A stretch of 64,000 bases of DNA from Siphonodentalium dalli (GCA_032622095.1 CP136069.1:82482958-82546957), one strand, 5' to 3'; positions 10,790 to 22,355 are shown, counted from the stretch's first letter. Program-made: numbers and translations. The notes: a model not told the origin generated them from the sequence alone.

Positions 10790-11190
10790 TATTGAAGAAT
10801 GTGTTTAAAGTGATGTGAAACACTCAGGTTGTGTGACCAAACATATATTGAGAATAATCTTGCTCAAGTAGTTATTTTTATGAATATTAATCCAAATTTA
10901 CAACACACACTGTCATTCTTATATATTAATTAAATGCAGTGACTCTCGATGGCGAAATCGTTTTCATTAGTTTATCGCAGATAGATGCGTCCCGATTGGA
11001 GTAGTAAATATTTACATTTGAGCGTAGTTCAGACGATGTTTTCTATGGAATGGTATGGTCGATTTGCTTCAGATTTTCGGCGATGTTAGTAGAATGGTAC
11101 ATTCCTCCAGTTGGCATAGCGCCTGGATAGTAACTGATCAGTTTCACGCACCCAAACAAGTACATAATATGTCTTTAATGGATGGAATAA
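10790..11190 (-). repeat. Inverted, uninterrupted copy of the 7900-8690 repeat
   Basis: Its reverse complement aligns with 7900-8163 joined directly to 8551-8690. The two copies face each other about 2.7 kb apart and bracket the BACK exon. The stretch 10444-10789 just outside it shows nothing recognisable. Confidence 0.7.
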
Positions 11191-11229
11191 GGGTCGGATC
11201 ATGTAATAAATACCCCTTCATCACACCAC

Positions 11230-12900
11230 TGCATTGTCAATCAACTGCAGGACCACCTAGATGGCACAAAAGGGGTCTAATAGGGGTAACTTTTTACGAG
11301 AAAGATAATGGCGAGGGTTAGAATTTTCTAAAGTGATGCCATTGTTGTCCGGGGCAAAAAAGGGGAAGGGGCAGAAAAAAAAAATGGTCGCCGATTGCCA
11401 CCAAACTTATATATAATCATCCCCATAATATGAGGAATATAATGGTGTGGTTTAAATATGTCAAAAGTCGCGCTGTTCGCGTCAGGGATGCTCGGAAGGG
11501 GAGAATGGCACCAAAATTTATCAAAATAATTTTAGCGCAGAATTCCACCAAATTGATGCACATTCTTCTGAGATCTTCTCCATGATACAAGGAATCTTAT
11601 TGTGTGATTTAAAGACGCCAAATTGGTGTCGTTGGGATGAGAGATTTGGAGGGGGTGGTGGGTGGGTACTAAATCTGATAAGAATTGGTTTAGTCGCTGA
11701 TTGCCATGAAACTTATACAAATTCATCCCCATATGAGGTGTCTAATGTCGTGACTTAAAGCTGTCATAAGTGGCGTCATTCGAGTCAGGGGTGCACTGAA
11801 AGGGAGAGCGGCACCAAAATTGATACACAATATTTTTAGCGCCAATTTCCACCAAATTGATACAATTTCTTATCCATGATATGAGGAATATAATCGTGTG
11901 AATTTAAAGACATCATATCGGTGCTGCTTTGGTGAGAGATGGTGGTGGGTGGGGGCACTAAATTTGATAAAAAAAATTTTTTAGTCGCGGATTAGCACCA
12001 AACTTACAAATAATAATCTCCATGATATCAGGAGTCTAATTGTGTGGTTTAAAGATGAGCCATTCGAGTCAGGGGTGCCTAGAAGGTGAGAGGGACATAA
12101 ACATTGATAAACAATATGTTTAGCGCCGATTTCCACCTGATTGATGCATATTCTTCTCCGTGATACAAATAATCTAATCGTGTGGTTTAAATGTGCCAAA
12201 TTTGTGCCTTTTGGGTGAGAGATATGCAATGGTGGCCCTAAATTCGATACAAATTTGTATACTCGCCAATTTTCATAAATTTTATATATATATTCATCTC
12301 TATAATGAGTCTAAGTGTGTGGTTTAATGATGTCAAAAGTGGCGTCGCTTGAGTCCGAAATAGGGACGGGAGGGCCACCAAAAACTTATAAAAATATGGT
12401 TTAGTGCAATTACCATCAAACTCATACACGGTCTTCTCAAATGATACAATGAATAAAATATTTGCGAATATCTGTCTGTGTTCTATATATAACTTTAAGG
12501 GTACAATCGAGATGGCACCAAGGCGGTCTAACAGGGGTAGCTTTTTACGAGTAAGATAATGGTGCGGGTTAAAATTTTCTAAAGTGACGTCGTTGGTGTC
12601 AGGGTAGGGGCTATTTTTAGCACATATTTCGACCAAATTGATATATTATTCTTCTTGAGGAATATAAACGTGTGATTTAAAGACGTGAAATTGGTGCCAT
12701 TTGGGTGAGAGATGGGGGGGGGGGGGGGGGGGGGGGGGGTAATAACTATGATAAGAATTTGTTTAGTTGCCAATTACCACCAAACGTATATATAATCATG
12801 TCCATTATATAATCATTATAATGCATGCATGAGCCTAATAGACGTGGTTTAAATATGACAAAAGTGGCGTGTATATTTAGCACTGATTCCACCAAATTCA
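11230..12900. repeat. Degenerate tandem array, unit about 300 bp
   Basis: The phrase TTTAGCGC-AATTTCCACCAAATTGAT recurs at about 11531, 11837, 12119, 12614 and 12870. Alternating with it are GTGTGGTTTAAAGA, GGTGAGAGATGG and TAGTCGCTGATTGCCA phrases. The period is about 290-306 bp where regular. A larger duplication links 11270-11345 and 12515-12605 (GGGGTAACTTTTTACGAG-AAGATAATGG). Frames through it are not protein-like. Confidence 0.65.
12714..12739 (+). repeat. Poly-G run
   Basis: An uninterrupted run of about 26 G within the degenerate array. Its length may be unreliable in the assembly. Confidence 0.8.
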
Positions 12901-13246
12901 TGCACGTTATTCTCTAATGATAAGATGAATTAAATCATATATGGGGTTGTTTGGGTCATGGATGGCGAGAGGAGATTCAAAATTTAAAAGATTGTTCAAT
13001 TCGCCGATATCCAACAAAGTTATATATAGCCATCTCCCAGGCCATCTCCATGTCGTTCTAAGGAGTTTTTGGCATTCCAATTTCACAATTTCGACAAATG
13101 GTGACCGAATTATGTCACTTGAACAATTATATCTTCTCAACTGTCATATTTATATGGGGATGGAAATCAGGGCATTCCTATAATGATCTAGCAACACAGA
13201 TACATAGAAGAAAGCACTAAAAGTATATTTATATCAATCTATTTAA

Positions 13247-13715
13247 AGGTACTCAACCCGTAAAGAGGGTCCCCATCTCAACAGATTCCAACAACAACAA
13301 TCCGATCAGAGGGTCCTATATTACTATTTCTTTGGCTTTGGGGGTAAAAAATATTTGATTCGAGTCGAGGAACCCATCAAACAAAGCTCAGAGTTATTAG
13401 ATATTGATTTTTCAAATTTGTTATGTTCTCGAGATGAGTACCAATAACTGCCGTAATCTGCTCTGGATGTGTACTCCAAATATATTCAAACAGACAAGGA
13501 TGAATAACTCTAAAATCAAGTGGTAATTTTTACGCAATTTTTACTGAGTTCTGGGCCAGATAGTATTCCCGATAATGAAAAATAATAGATTTCTAAAATC
13601 GATATCTAACAAATCTGAGCTTTGATGGGTGACTTCCTCGACTCGAATCAAATATTTTTGACCCCCGAACCCATTGAAATAGTAATTGAGAGGAGTTTTA
13701 TCGGGTTGAGTACCT
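13247..13715. mobile_element. TTAA-flanked MITE with AGGTACTCAACCCG ends
   Basis: A 469-bp element with ends AGGTACTCAACCCG and CGGGTTGAGTACCT and arms of roughly 130 bp (TTTGATTCGAGTCGAGGAACC inside each, imperfect). TTAA lies on both sides (13243-13246, 13716-13719), the piggyBac-type target. Single arms recur at 53030-53150. It lies in the KLHL BTB-BACK intron. Confidence 0.75.
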
Positions 13716-13719
13716 TTAA

Positions 13720-14677
13720 GAGATACATATATTCATTCAAACTGAGGGACCTTGAATCGTCAGTGGATTGCATATTAGAATGGCTCATGTATATATTATA
13801 ACACGATTGAGTCTGTCCCATTCAATATAGTTTCCACAAAAAAAGTTACAATTGCCAAGAGATATGAAATGTAGAGCAGGCCTGATCAAAAATAGTGGTC
13901 GCAGTGTGCAGTCAAATATGGTTACTTCTGATATAAAGGAAAACGCAGTCCGTAGCACATGACTTTTCAGGATCCTCCAATATTGACATCTGACAAGGGT
14001 ATATCTGCCCGATACAGAGGATTTCTTTCATTTTTTAGAACAGACTCATCGCCTAACATAAACAACTCAAAATCTTGCTGTGTCGGGCACATGTAGCTGC
14101 TATACATGCATAACATCAATTCTTTTAAACTGAAAATTATTAGCCAGTATATTATAGCACCAGAACAGAGGAGCACCTGGACATATCTTTAAAACATCTG
14201 TATCTTCATGAAGATATGATAAACTAGATTGATTGATTGATTGATACATCTTTATGTAAAACACAATTGTCGTCTTTTATTTTTTCGAACTAATGTGTTT
14301 ATGATGTTCAAGTTTAATGCTATAACGTCTGAAGTATACGCAGTTGTAAATAAATAAATAAATACTTCTTTATTGGTGGGACGGATTAAACGCGATAAAC
14401 AAAATGATAATCGCTTCGACCTGACAAGGTGAGCCACTACTTATATTCCATGTGTAAGAATCATGTTTTGTGATGCCATTTGGATATACAATTTATGAGA
14501 ATATGTGTAACACTTTGAAAGAAAGAGTATTCTCTATTCCCACCAAATATCCACAGAGGGTTTCACATCACTTTATCCTGGGCAACGCCGGGTAACCCTG
14601 CTAGTATTTGATATATCTGATCTGGGAGTTCGAAAATTAAGTGGGCCTTTAGCTGACCTATGGTTTATAAGGCTTAC
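13720..14677. other. KLHL intron with small repeats
   Basis: Contains a GATT microsatellite (14228-14244), an AAAT run (14348-14364) and, at 14578-14612, GCAACGCCGGGTAACCCTGC, which matches the reverse complement of the repeat start at 4841. At 14627-14652, GTTCGAAAATTAAGTGGGCC recurs at 61441-61460. No exon was seen. Confidence 0.4.
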
Positions 14678-15112
14678 CAAGACAATTTGAAGCCACAAGT
14701 TGAGATTGTAGAAAATTAGCACATATATTACGTAGCGGCTGCAGGCCAAGAAGACTAGCACCTTGTAGAATACTCTGCACATTCTCTACGGAGATCTCTA
14801 CTGAGCCGGTGTACATATAGTCCAGTAACAGATCCATAATCCAGCTCTCAATGCCGTGGATATTAATGATGTCCTTCTCTGACTCGAGCATGCCATTAGT
14901 GAACATAGCTCTCAGGTATGGGCTGGTGCTGGACAGTACAACCTTGTGAGCGTAGAACTCAGCGCCATCGATGCACAGCACTATATCACATAACTGCTGT
15001 TTCTTGCGCATTTCTGCCATCACCTCGAAAGCACATTTTGAATGTGCCTGCACAGTGAATGATCTAGAGTCAATCATCTTCCTTCTCATGAGTCAGTCAT
15101 TACAAGCCATAG
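14678..15112 (-). CDS. KLHL-type gene, first coding exon (BTB domain)
   Basis: Minus-strand exon preceded by a polypyrimidine tract and acceptor TTCTTCTAACAG (15113-15124). Coding starts at ATG 15089. An in-frame TGA three codons before it (15093-15095) makes this the first usable start. The product begins MRRKMIDSRSFTVQ; the BTB/POZ domain covers residues about 24-131, with LCDIVLCIDG, FYAHKVVLSSTSPYLRAMF, a GSVEIS strand and the 3-box helix leading into LVASNCL. The donor G|GTAAGCC leaves phase 1 and joins 9443-9954. BTB proteins of this layout dimerise and act as Cullin-3 substrate adaptors; that role is inferred from domain order. The wording AMFTNGM and IHGIE is somewhat Keap1-like, but the family is too large to assign an orthologue. 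The 5' end of the transcript must lie in an unseen exon further right. Confidence 0.95.
15093..15110 (-). other. Short in-frame upstream ORF before the KLHL start
   Basis: Reading minus from 15110: ATG GCT TGT AAT GAC TGA, five codons and a stop, ending three bases before the main ATG. If the exon is spliced at 15112 this uORF sits in the mRNA leader and could damp translation. That effect is inference only. Confidence 0.4.
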
Positions 15113-15140
15113 CTGTTAGAAGAAAAAAAAGATAAATGAT

Positions 15141-15326
15141 TACAGTAATGTCGTAAATAATCGACTCCTTAACCACAGCAGAATTATGGGTAATTTTTCA
15201 GGATTTAGTTGGGAATATGGCTTGTTGCCATTCATCTTGCAACAAGCCATATTTCCGACTAAATCCTGAAAAATTACCCACAATTCTGCTGTGGTTAAGA
15301 AGTTGATTATTTATGGCATTACTGTA
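15141..15326. mobile_element. Hairpin MITE (TACAGTAATG family) at an acceptor
   Basis: A 186-bp foldback from TACAGTAATG to CATTACTGTA with CCACAGCAGAATTATGGGTA in each arm. It ends 28 nt upstream (minus strand) of the acceptor of the KLHL BTB exon, so the branch-point region probably lies in or at the MITE terminus. Confidence 0.8.
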
Positions 15327-15359
15327 GGAAGCCAAATTGACATTTAATAAATAATTCAG

Positions 15360-15446
15360 CTTAAGCGCAATAAGGAATATCTAATTGCGCTTGAGCCCAA
15401 TAAAGGAAGATCTAATTGCGCTTAAGCACAATAAGGAATAGCTGAT
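15360..15446 (+). repeat. Three short tandem repeats, 27-29 bp
   Basis: The unit GCTTAAGCGCAATAAGGAAT-ATCTAATTGC occurs three times in a row with small changes. Confidence 0.7.
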
Positions 15447-15547
15447 TGGCCCATACTGTACACTTTTTCATTTTGAAGTACATGAATATTGGGACATCCA
15501 TGAAGAGAACTCTGCAAATGGTGCCAACTGAAAATCATCCGACTGTT

Positions 15548-15641
15548 CTAATAGCAATAACCCATATTTCCGACTAAATCCTGAAAAATTTCCCATAATT
15601 CTGCTGTGGTTAAAGGGTCATATACTTCGGGCATTACTGTA
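15548..15641 (-). mobile_element. Single right arm of a TACAGTAATG MITE
   Basis: CATATTTCCGACTAAATCC...AATTCTGCTGTGG...GGGCATTACTGTA is the right half only of the family seen at 15141-15326; the left arm is absent. Part of the preceding sequence (15445-15545) recurs at 25150-25275. Confidence 0.65.
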
Positions 15642-15829
15642 TTTCACAACAACTTGTACTATACACTGGTATTATATAAAATCCAATTTCTAGATACCCG
15701 TTATATGTATTGTGAATTTACGAATCAAAACAAACTGTACAGTTATTCAGAGTATTATGTACTGGTACGTACGATGAACTAATTGTGAAACAACATGGTA
15801 TATATCTACTATATATTTTGGGACTTCTG

Positions 15830-16460
15830 TCTGTTTGTCTGTCTGTTTGTTTGTTAGCAATGGCCGGGAAAACAGCCGGACAGATTTTGACAAAATTTGA
15901 TACCTAGGGATACTTTTGTCCGGGGAGTGTTTTGGACGGGTGACCCCGACCTGACCTTGACCTTCAAAATGGTCAATTAAAGGTCAAATCGCGCCTTTCG
16001 ACAGGATTTCAACGAAATTTGATACCTAGGGTTACTTTTGTCCAGGGAGTGTTTTGGACGGGTCAAATCGTGACCCCAAACTGACCTTGACCTTCAAAAT
16101 GGTCAATTCAAGGTCAAATCGCGCCTTTCGACAGGATTTCAACAAAAATTTGATATCCAAGGGATACTTATGTCTGGGGAGTGTTTTGGACGGGTCAAAT
16201 AATTTTGTCCGGGGAGTGTTTTGAACAGGTCAAATCGTGACCCAAACCTGACCTTCTAAATGGTGAATTCAAGGTCAAATCGCGCCTTTCGACGTGATTT
16301 CGACGAAATTTGATACCTATGAGTACTTTTGTCCGGGGAGTGTTTTGGACGGGTCAAATCGTGACCCCGACCTGACCTTGACCTTCTAAATGGTCAATTC
16401 AAGGCCAAATCACGCCTTTCGACGGATTTAGCCCAGACGAAGTCGGGTCACCCTGCTAAT
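15830..16460 (+). repeat. Tandem-repeat element, unit about 125 bp
   Basis: It begins with a CTGTCTGTTTGTCTGTC tract and GGCCGGGAAAACAGCCGG. Then come four or five units of TTTGTCCGGGGAGTGTTTTGGACGGGTCAAATCGTGACC, with CTGACCTTGACCTT and CGCGCCTTTCGAC. It ends GCCCAGACGAAGTCGGGTCA-CCCTGCTAA. The third unit holds an extra partial duplication (16195-16240). It is a non-autonomous mobile element of the kind with a tandem core; the superfamily is not determinable by eye. Confidence 0.65.
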
Positions 16461-16579
16461 AACATATATTTCACTGGTTAGATCCAACCTAGATTCCATA
16501 TCTACAGTTTGGTACCCTTACCAACAATCAAATATTGATATTGATGCCTTGAGAAGATACCATGCAAGCATTATGACAA

Positions 16580-16920
16580 ATGACTACAGGTTTAGAAAGG
16601 AAGGATCCTATTATTACCACCATTGAAAGGACGCAAACACTAACATATCTCTTCAAGATGGCATTAGGTCAAATAGTTCTACATCTATATGACTTCCTAA
16701 AGAGAGCCAGACAGAATAGGAACATCAAGGCCAAAACTATTATTGATCACCAAGCAAACAACATTTTGGAGAAAAGAACAAACAACAACAATCAGTGATT
16801 TGGAATCCCGGACTCAAATCATGACCAATACAAATACTCCTCCTTTTTGCATCGGGACATCACCTGAGGAATTCATAGCTGCATTAGAAATAAACAGCAG
16901 CTGTTAAAGGATATCTCTGG
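16580..16920 (+). pseudogene. Probable 3' fragment of a LINE ORF
   Basis: A basic frame (KRARQNRNIKAKTIIDHQ) is followed by GGAATTCATAGCTGC. The latter is almost the same as GGAATTCATGGCTGC at 24568, which ends a clearer LINE reverse-transcriptase tail. Heavily broken; weak on its own. Confidence 0.3.
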
Positions 16921-17179
16921 TGTATCTTTTCTCAATGCCCGCTTATCCACTGAGCACATTGCCGAAAAGATTTTTGTGATAGGCCGCCGGTAACTGAAGT
17001 TGTGAGGATTAATGTGATTGAATATTCCATCATGGATTATGCAGTCTGAATCGTTAATCTTCCTTCATGTGAAATCATATGCGGGACTACTAGCAACATG
17101 CAGTGTCAAACTTGAAAAGCTGTCACAGTTGGCATTTATCTACCAGCAGTAATCAATAACTGATTGTTTATACAGAAAC

Positions 17180-17700
17180 GGCTGGACCCTTGGAGCTGAA
17201 CATTTTTACTTATCATTGATATGGATAATTGGGGGATGACTGCCTTCTGTATCGAACCATCACCTCGCCAAAAGATGCAGAAGAGCTACAAGCAGACCAC
17301 AACAATCTACAAATGTGGGAGGAGACGTGGCAGATGCAATAGAATTCAGATAAATGTGAACTGCTATGCATCACCAATAACAGACCAATGAACATCGACT
17401 ATATGATACATGGCCAAACTCTCAAAGAGACACAAAATACCAAAAATCTTGGAGTAAATCTGAACCACTAACACATAAACATCATCTGCCTTCGTTGAGT
17501 GAAACCTGCCTAACTCCCCAGTCTGGATATAAAATCGAAACACTACAAGATGATAGTGCAAGCAATCATAGACTACGCCTCAACAGTGTGGTGTCCATAC
17601 CTGGAAAAAGACAAGACGCAACTGGTTAAAGTACAATGCCGAGCTGCGAAGGTTGCGTAGATAACAAATTTCAATTAAGGATGGATAAATTAAAATAACA
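17180..17700 (+). pseudogene. Decayed jockey-like LINE reverse transcriptase fragment
   Basis: In one frame GDDCLLYRTITSPKDAEELQ (from about 17236) fits the catalytic F/YADD block of non-LTR reverse transcriptases followed by their conserved D-LLYR. Next come MWEETWQMQ, an in-frame TAG at about 17338, then NSDKCELLCITN, HGQTLKETQNTKNLGVNL, a stop, and further down IDYASTVWCPYLEKDKTQL (17567 on), the Y-ASTVW block typical of jockey/CR1-type elements. Several stops and frame changes show that it is dead. No complete endonuclease or 5' part is visible. Confidence 0.8.
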
Positions 17701-18851
17701 ACATCTCATCCGAATAAGGAGCGGGATATTCCATGTAGCACTTTACACTGCCTATTTGTATAGTGTTTCAACCATTTTGTTACACCAAGTTTACGAACTG
17801 GTGATATGCGTAAGTTCATCTTCAGAAGTGAGCACTTGTACCTGTCATTCTGGGATCAATGAACGATTAGCACCGATGCCTGCATATTTACAGATTGTAC
17901 AAATCCAGTCTGAGCGTCTGAGGACCGAGCAAGAATGCAGAGACCATTTATAAGCCCTGCATGTTGTTCAGAATATCATACCTATTTAGTGTTATATAAA
18001 TAGGTGTGAGTAAATGTGTCATTCATTACTGAATTAGCAATAGGTCAGATGCATAATTATGTGCATGTTGTCGCAAACTGGAATTGTGTGGTCTATGGAC
18101 TGACAAGTTCTGCGACAGAATTTCTCGCGAAATGCATGTGTAATAGCCAATTCTGCTTAATTTAATGAGATTATAGGTTGTCAATGTAGCATGTGCGTGG
18201 GTCAGTCTACCGGTTCTTTGAGCTAGACAGCTAACATGTAATTTCATTGTTTTGTTGAATGTGTTTGACACAGCCATCGGGTTTCTCGATGTTCAGGCTA
18301 TTAATATCCTGTGGAGTATTTTCGTGGAACTTGCATGGCATCGGGTCGAATTATTGTTAATTGTATATATTTTACTTGGGTGCATGATTGTGCAAGAGCA
18401 TGTAGATCATATGTAAATAACATTAAGCCCCAATCCTTGTATGTCATTTTCCAGGATATACATGCACATGTTGCATTACGCAAATATAACATGGCCCTGT
18501 ACAAGTGTTTATATGTGGAGCATGAGATCTATGTACATGTAGCTAATACGTATATGTCACATAGCCACCTATAGGAGAGTAATTCATTTCTTTTCCTATC
18601 CAACTTTCGTGTATCTGTACAGAGACAGTTTTAATACCCTTTGGATACGTTCTTCGTCACCGAATTTGGAGTTCAGTCATACAAATGCGTGCATAAGAAA
18701 TACATGTATGTACAAGCAGCTAATGCGTATAATAGCTTAGAATAGCTGGAGGGGTCAGGTTTTAAAATACGTTTTCAGATTTTTTCAGCTTTTGACCAGG
18801 AACCAGTCTATTCAACAAGAGACATTGAGTGCAAAAAAACAGACACAAAAT
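17701..18851. other. Intergenic stretch with an old dispersed repeat
   Basis: No gene recognised. 18296-18480 (GGCTATTAATATCCTGTGGAG ... CATTAAGCCCCAATC ... TTTTCCAGGATA) recurs in the same orientation at 23720-23850 and in part at 24340-24375, so it is an old repeat, possibly linked to the LINE fragments nearby. Confidence 0.45.
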
Positions 18852-19119
18852 CATGCCTGAGTTTAGTGTGCCTGTCATTTGCAGAATGAGGTCCCCAGAG
18901 GGTGAATTTAGTGATGGTACCCCGCATAGCGGGTTAGGCCAAACTTTTTTATTTTACTGCTTTACGGATCCGACGACCCTGTTTTCTGTGGCCCGACAAG
19001 GAAATAAAAATCAAATCCACAAGGTTTCTTAGATAGGAATGACAAACTAATGAGTATGTGGGTTTGCTCAAGTTACACATTCACTTTTTATCACTACCAC
19101 TAATCTCACCATTCCCATG

Positions 19120-19345
19120 TGTGTATTAACCCTCTCTATACTAAATACTCATTGACCAGACAAGTAGATTCCTTAGGAAATGTTCAGATAATAAGTTCAA
19201 CAAGTTCTAAACTTATTATCTGAACATTTCCCACCAACTAATAGGAATCCTTCTGCAAATATATTATCTGTCGGCTACTTATTTTTCCATGACATCCATC
19301 CAGATGAATAATGGACATTTTCAATGTATACATTATAACTGAATG
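19120..19345. repeat. Repeat beginning TTAACCCTCTCTATACTAAA
   Basis: Shares TTAACCCT-TCTATACTAAAT, TGTTCAGATAATAA-TTCAAC and ATCCAGATGAATAATGGAC-like blocks (the last in inverted orientation) with 63139-63370. A short inverted repeat, GAAATGTTCAGATAATAAG / CTTATTATCTGAACATTTC, lies at 19177-19230. It is probably a small foldback element related to the one near the right end of the window. Confidence 0.5.
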
Positions 19346-19544
19346 GGGGAGTCCATTTATTCAATAATGTTGAACAAAAACAAACTCATTATTTCTGGAT
19401 TTTTTCAATATTATTCAATAGTCTGAGCTATGTTTCAAATAATAGTGCTGGATTTGAATTTTGTGATATACATCCAAAAAGTGTTCTCTATAAATGACTG
19501 ACAGAGAATTATAAAGACACAGTTACCACCTTAGCGAATGTCCA

Positions 19545-22355
19545 AAAAAAAAATGAAAGTGTCAATGACACTGTAGCTCAACTTAGGTAGGGGAATAATT
19601 TAATGGTTGACAGTAAATGGAGGAATAGGAAAGGTGCTAATTGAAATGTCTAACATGCGCCAAAGGATTTAGTGATGCAAAGAGTAAAATACAAGATGGC
19701 TGCTGGTGGCCATTTTTTTTGGCCAATTGACCCCAAAAGAACTCGTTCCCATCTACGTATAATTGTTAACATCCATGACAAATTTTATGAAGATCTGACC
19801 AAAGCTACGACATACAAATTTCATGATGATCAGACGAACAGTACGACCTGTAGACCGCGCCAATGGATTGAATTTTGAAATCCAAGATGGCCGCTGGCAG
19901 CCATGTTTTTTGGCCGAATGACCCCACAATGATTCGTTCCCATCTACATGTCAATGTCAACATTCATGACAAATTTAATAAAGATCAGACCAAAGGTATG
20001 ACCTGTAGCCCACGCCAAAGGATTTAGTCATGCAAAAAGTAAAATGCTGGTGGCAATGTTTTTTGACCGAATGACCCTAAAACGACTCGTTCCCATCTAC
20101 ATGTCATTGTTATAATTCATGACAAATTTCATGACCATCTGACCAAAGCTACGACCTGTAGCCCGCACCAAAGGATTTAGTCATGCAAAGAGTAAAATCC
20201 AAGATGGCTGCTGGCGGCCATGTTTTTTGACCAAATGACCCCAAAACGACTCGATCCCATCTACATGTCATTGTTATCATTCATGACAAATTTCATGATG
20301 ATCAGACGAACAGTACGACCTGTTGCCCGCGCCAATGGATTGAATTTTGAAATCCAAGATGGCCACCAGCAGCCATGTTTTTTGGCCGAATGACCCGACA
20401 ATGATTCGTTCCCATCTACATGTCAATGTCAACGTTCATGACAAATTTTATAAAGATTAGACCAAAGGCAACCTATAGCCCGCGCCAAAGGATTTAGTCA
20501 TGCAAAGAGTAAAATCCAAGATGGCTGCTGGCGGCCATGTTTTTTGGCCGAACGACTCCAAAATCACTCGTTCCCATCTACATGTCAGTGTTAACATCCA
20601 TGACAAATTTCATAAACTTCCGACCAACACAACGACCTGTAGCCCGCGCCAAAGGATTTAGTCATGCAAAGAGTAAAATACAAGATGGCTGCTGGCGGCC
20701 ATGTTTATTGGCCGAACGACCCCAAAATGACTCGTTCCCATCTAAATGTCAATATTAACATCCATGACAAATTTCATGATGATCAGACGAACAGTACGAC
20801 CTGTAGCCCGCGCCAATGGATTGAATTTTGAAATCTAAGATGGCCACCAGCGGCCATGTTTTTTGGCCGAATGACCCCACAATGATTCGTTCCCATCTAC
20901 ATGTCAATGTCAACATTCATGACAAATTTCATAAAGATTAGACCAAAGGTACAACCTGTAGCCCGCGCCAAAGGATTTAGTCATGCAAAGAGTAAAATCC
21001 AAGATGGCTGCTGGCGGCCATGTTTTTTGGCCGAACGACACCAAAATCACTCGTTGCCATCTACATATCATTATTAACATCAATGACAAATTTCATGATG
21101 ATCAGGCGAACAGTACGATCTGTAGCCCGCGCCAATGGATTGAATCTTGAAATCCAAGATGGCTGCCAGCGGCCATGTTTTTAGGCCGAATGACCCCAAA
21201 ATGACTCGTTCCCATCTACATGTCAATGTCAACATTCATGACAAATTTCATAAAGATCAGACCAAAGGTACGACCTGTAACCCGGGCCAAAGGATTTAGT
21301 CATACAAAGAGTAAAATCCAAGATGGCTGCTGGCGGCCATGTTTTTCGGCCGAACGACCCCAAAATCACTCGTTCCCATCTACATGTCATTGTTAACATC
21401 CATGACCAATTTCATGATGTTCCGATCGAAGCTACGACCTGTAGCCCGCGCCAAAGGATTTAGTCATGCAAAGAGTAAAATCCAAGATGGCTGCTGGTGG
21501 CCATGTTTATTGGCCGAACAACCCCAAAATGACTCGTTCCCATCTACATGTCAATATTAACATCCATGACAAATTTCATGATGATCAGACGAACAGTACG
21601 ACCTGTAGCCCGCGCCAATGGATTGAATTTTGAAATCTAAGATGGCCGCCAGCGGCCATGTTTTTTGGCCGAATGACCCCACATTGATTCGTTCCCATCT
21701 ACATGTCAATGTCAACATTCATGACAAATTTCATAAAGATTAGACCAAAGGTACAACCTGTAGCCCGCGCCAAAGGATTTAGTCATGCAAAGAGTAAAAT
21801 CCAAGATGGCTGCTGGCGGCCATGTTTTTTGGCCGAACAACTTCAAAATCACTTGTTCCCATCTACATGACAGTGTTAACATCCATGACAAATTTCATAA
21901 ACTTCCGACCAAAACAACGACCTGTAGCCCGCGCCAAAGGATTTAGTCATGCAAAGAGTAAAATCCAAGATGGCTGCTGGCAGCCATGTTTTTTGGCCGA
22001 ACAACCCCAAAATCACTCGTTCCCATCTACATGTCATTATTAACATCAATGACAAATTTCATGATGATCAGATGAACAGTACGACCTGTAGGCCGCGCCA
22101 ATGGATTGAATCTTGAAATCCAAGATGGCTGCCAGCGGCCATGTTTTTTGGCCGAATGACCCAAAAATGACTCGTTCCCATCTACATGTCAATGTCAACA
22201 TTCATGACAAATTTCATGAAGATCAGACCAAAGGTACAACCTGTAGCCCGCGCCAAAGGCAATTGTTGACGGACACACGGACACACGCACACACGGACAC
22301 ACGGACGACGGACGCCAAACCATGGCAATAGCTCAAACTTACAAGTAAGTTGAGC
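19545..22355 (+). mobile_element. Pearl-like element with 16-unit satellite core
   Basis: The left flank has a GTGTCAATGACAC hairpin and TAGCTCAACTTAGG. The core is about 16 units of ~160 bp from 19660 to 22250. The right flank has an ACACACGGACACACGG tract and the hairpin AGCTCAAACTTAC-AA-GTAAGTTGAGCT. Two unit types alternate: A (AAAGGATTTAGTCATGCAAAG) and B (AATGGATTGAATTTTGAAAT), mostly as B-A-A trimers of ~480 bp. This layout fits the mollusc 'pearl' / Helentron-associated non-autonomous elements (family knowledge). The ~160-bp unit is not a multiple of three, so long frames in it are not protein repeats. Confidence 0.75.

Noticed and set aside
19660-22250. Regular repeats suggesting a CRISPR array
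   Set aside because: The units are ~160 bp, contiguous and nearly identical throughout, with no unique spacers, in a eukaryotic genome.
19660-22330. Several ~73-codon open frames with near-identical protein products
   Set aside because: They are frames through the ~160-bp satellite unit, which is not a multiple of three, and stop where the next unit shifts the frame. No start context or splice evidence.
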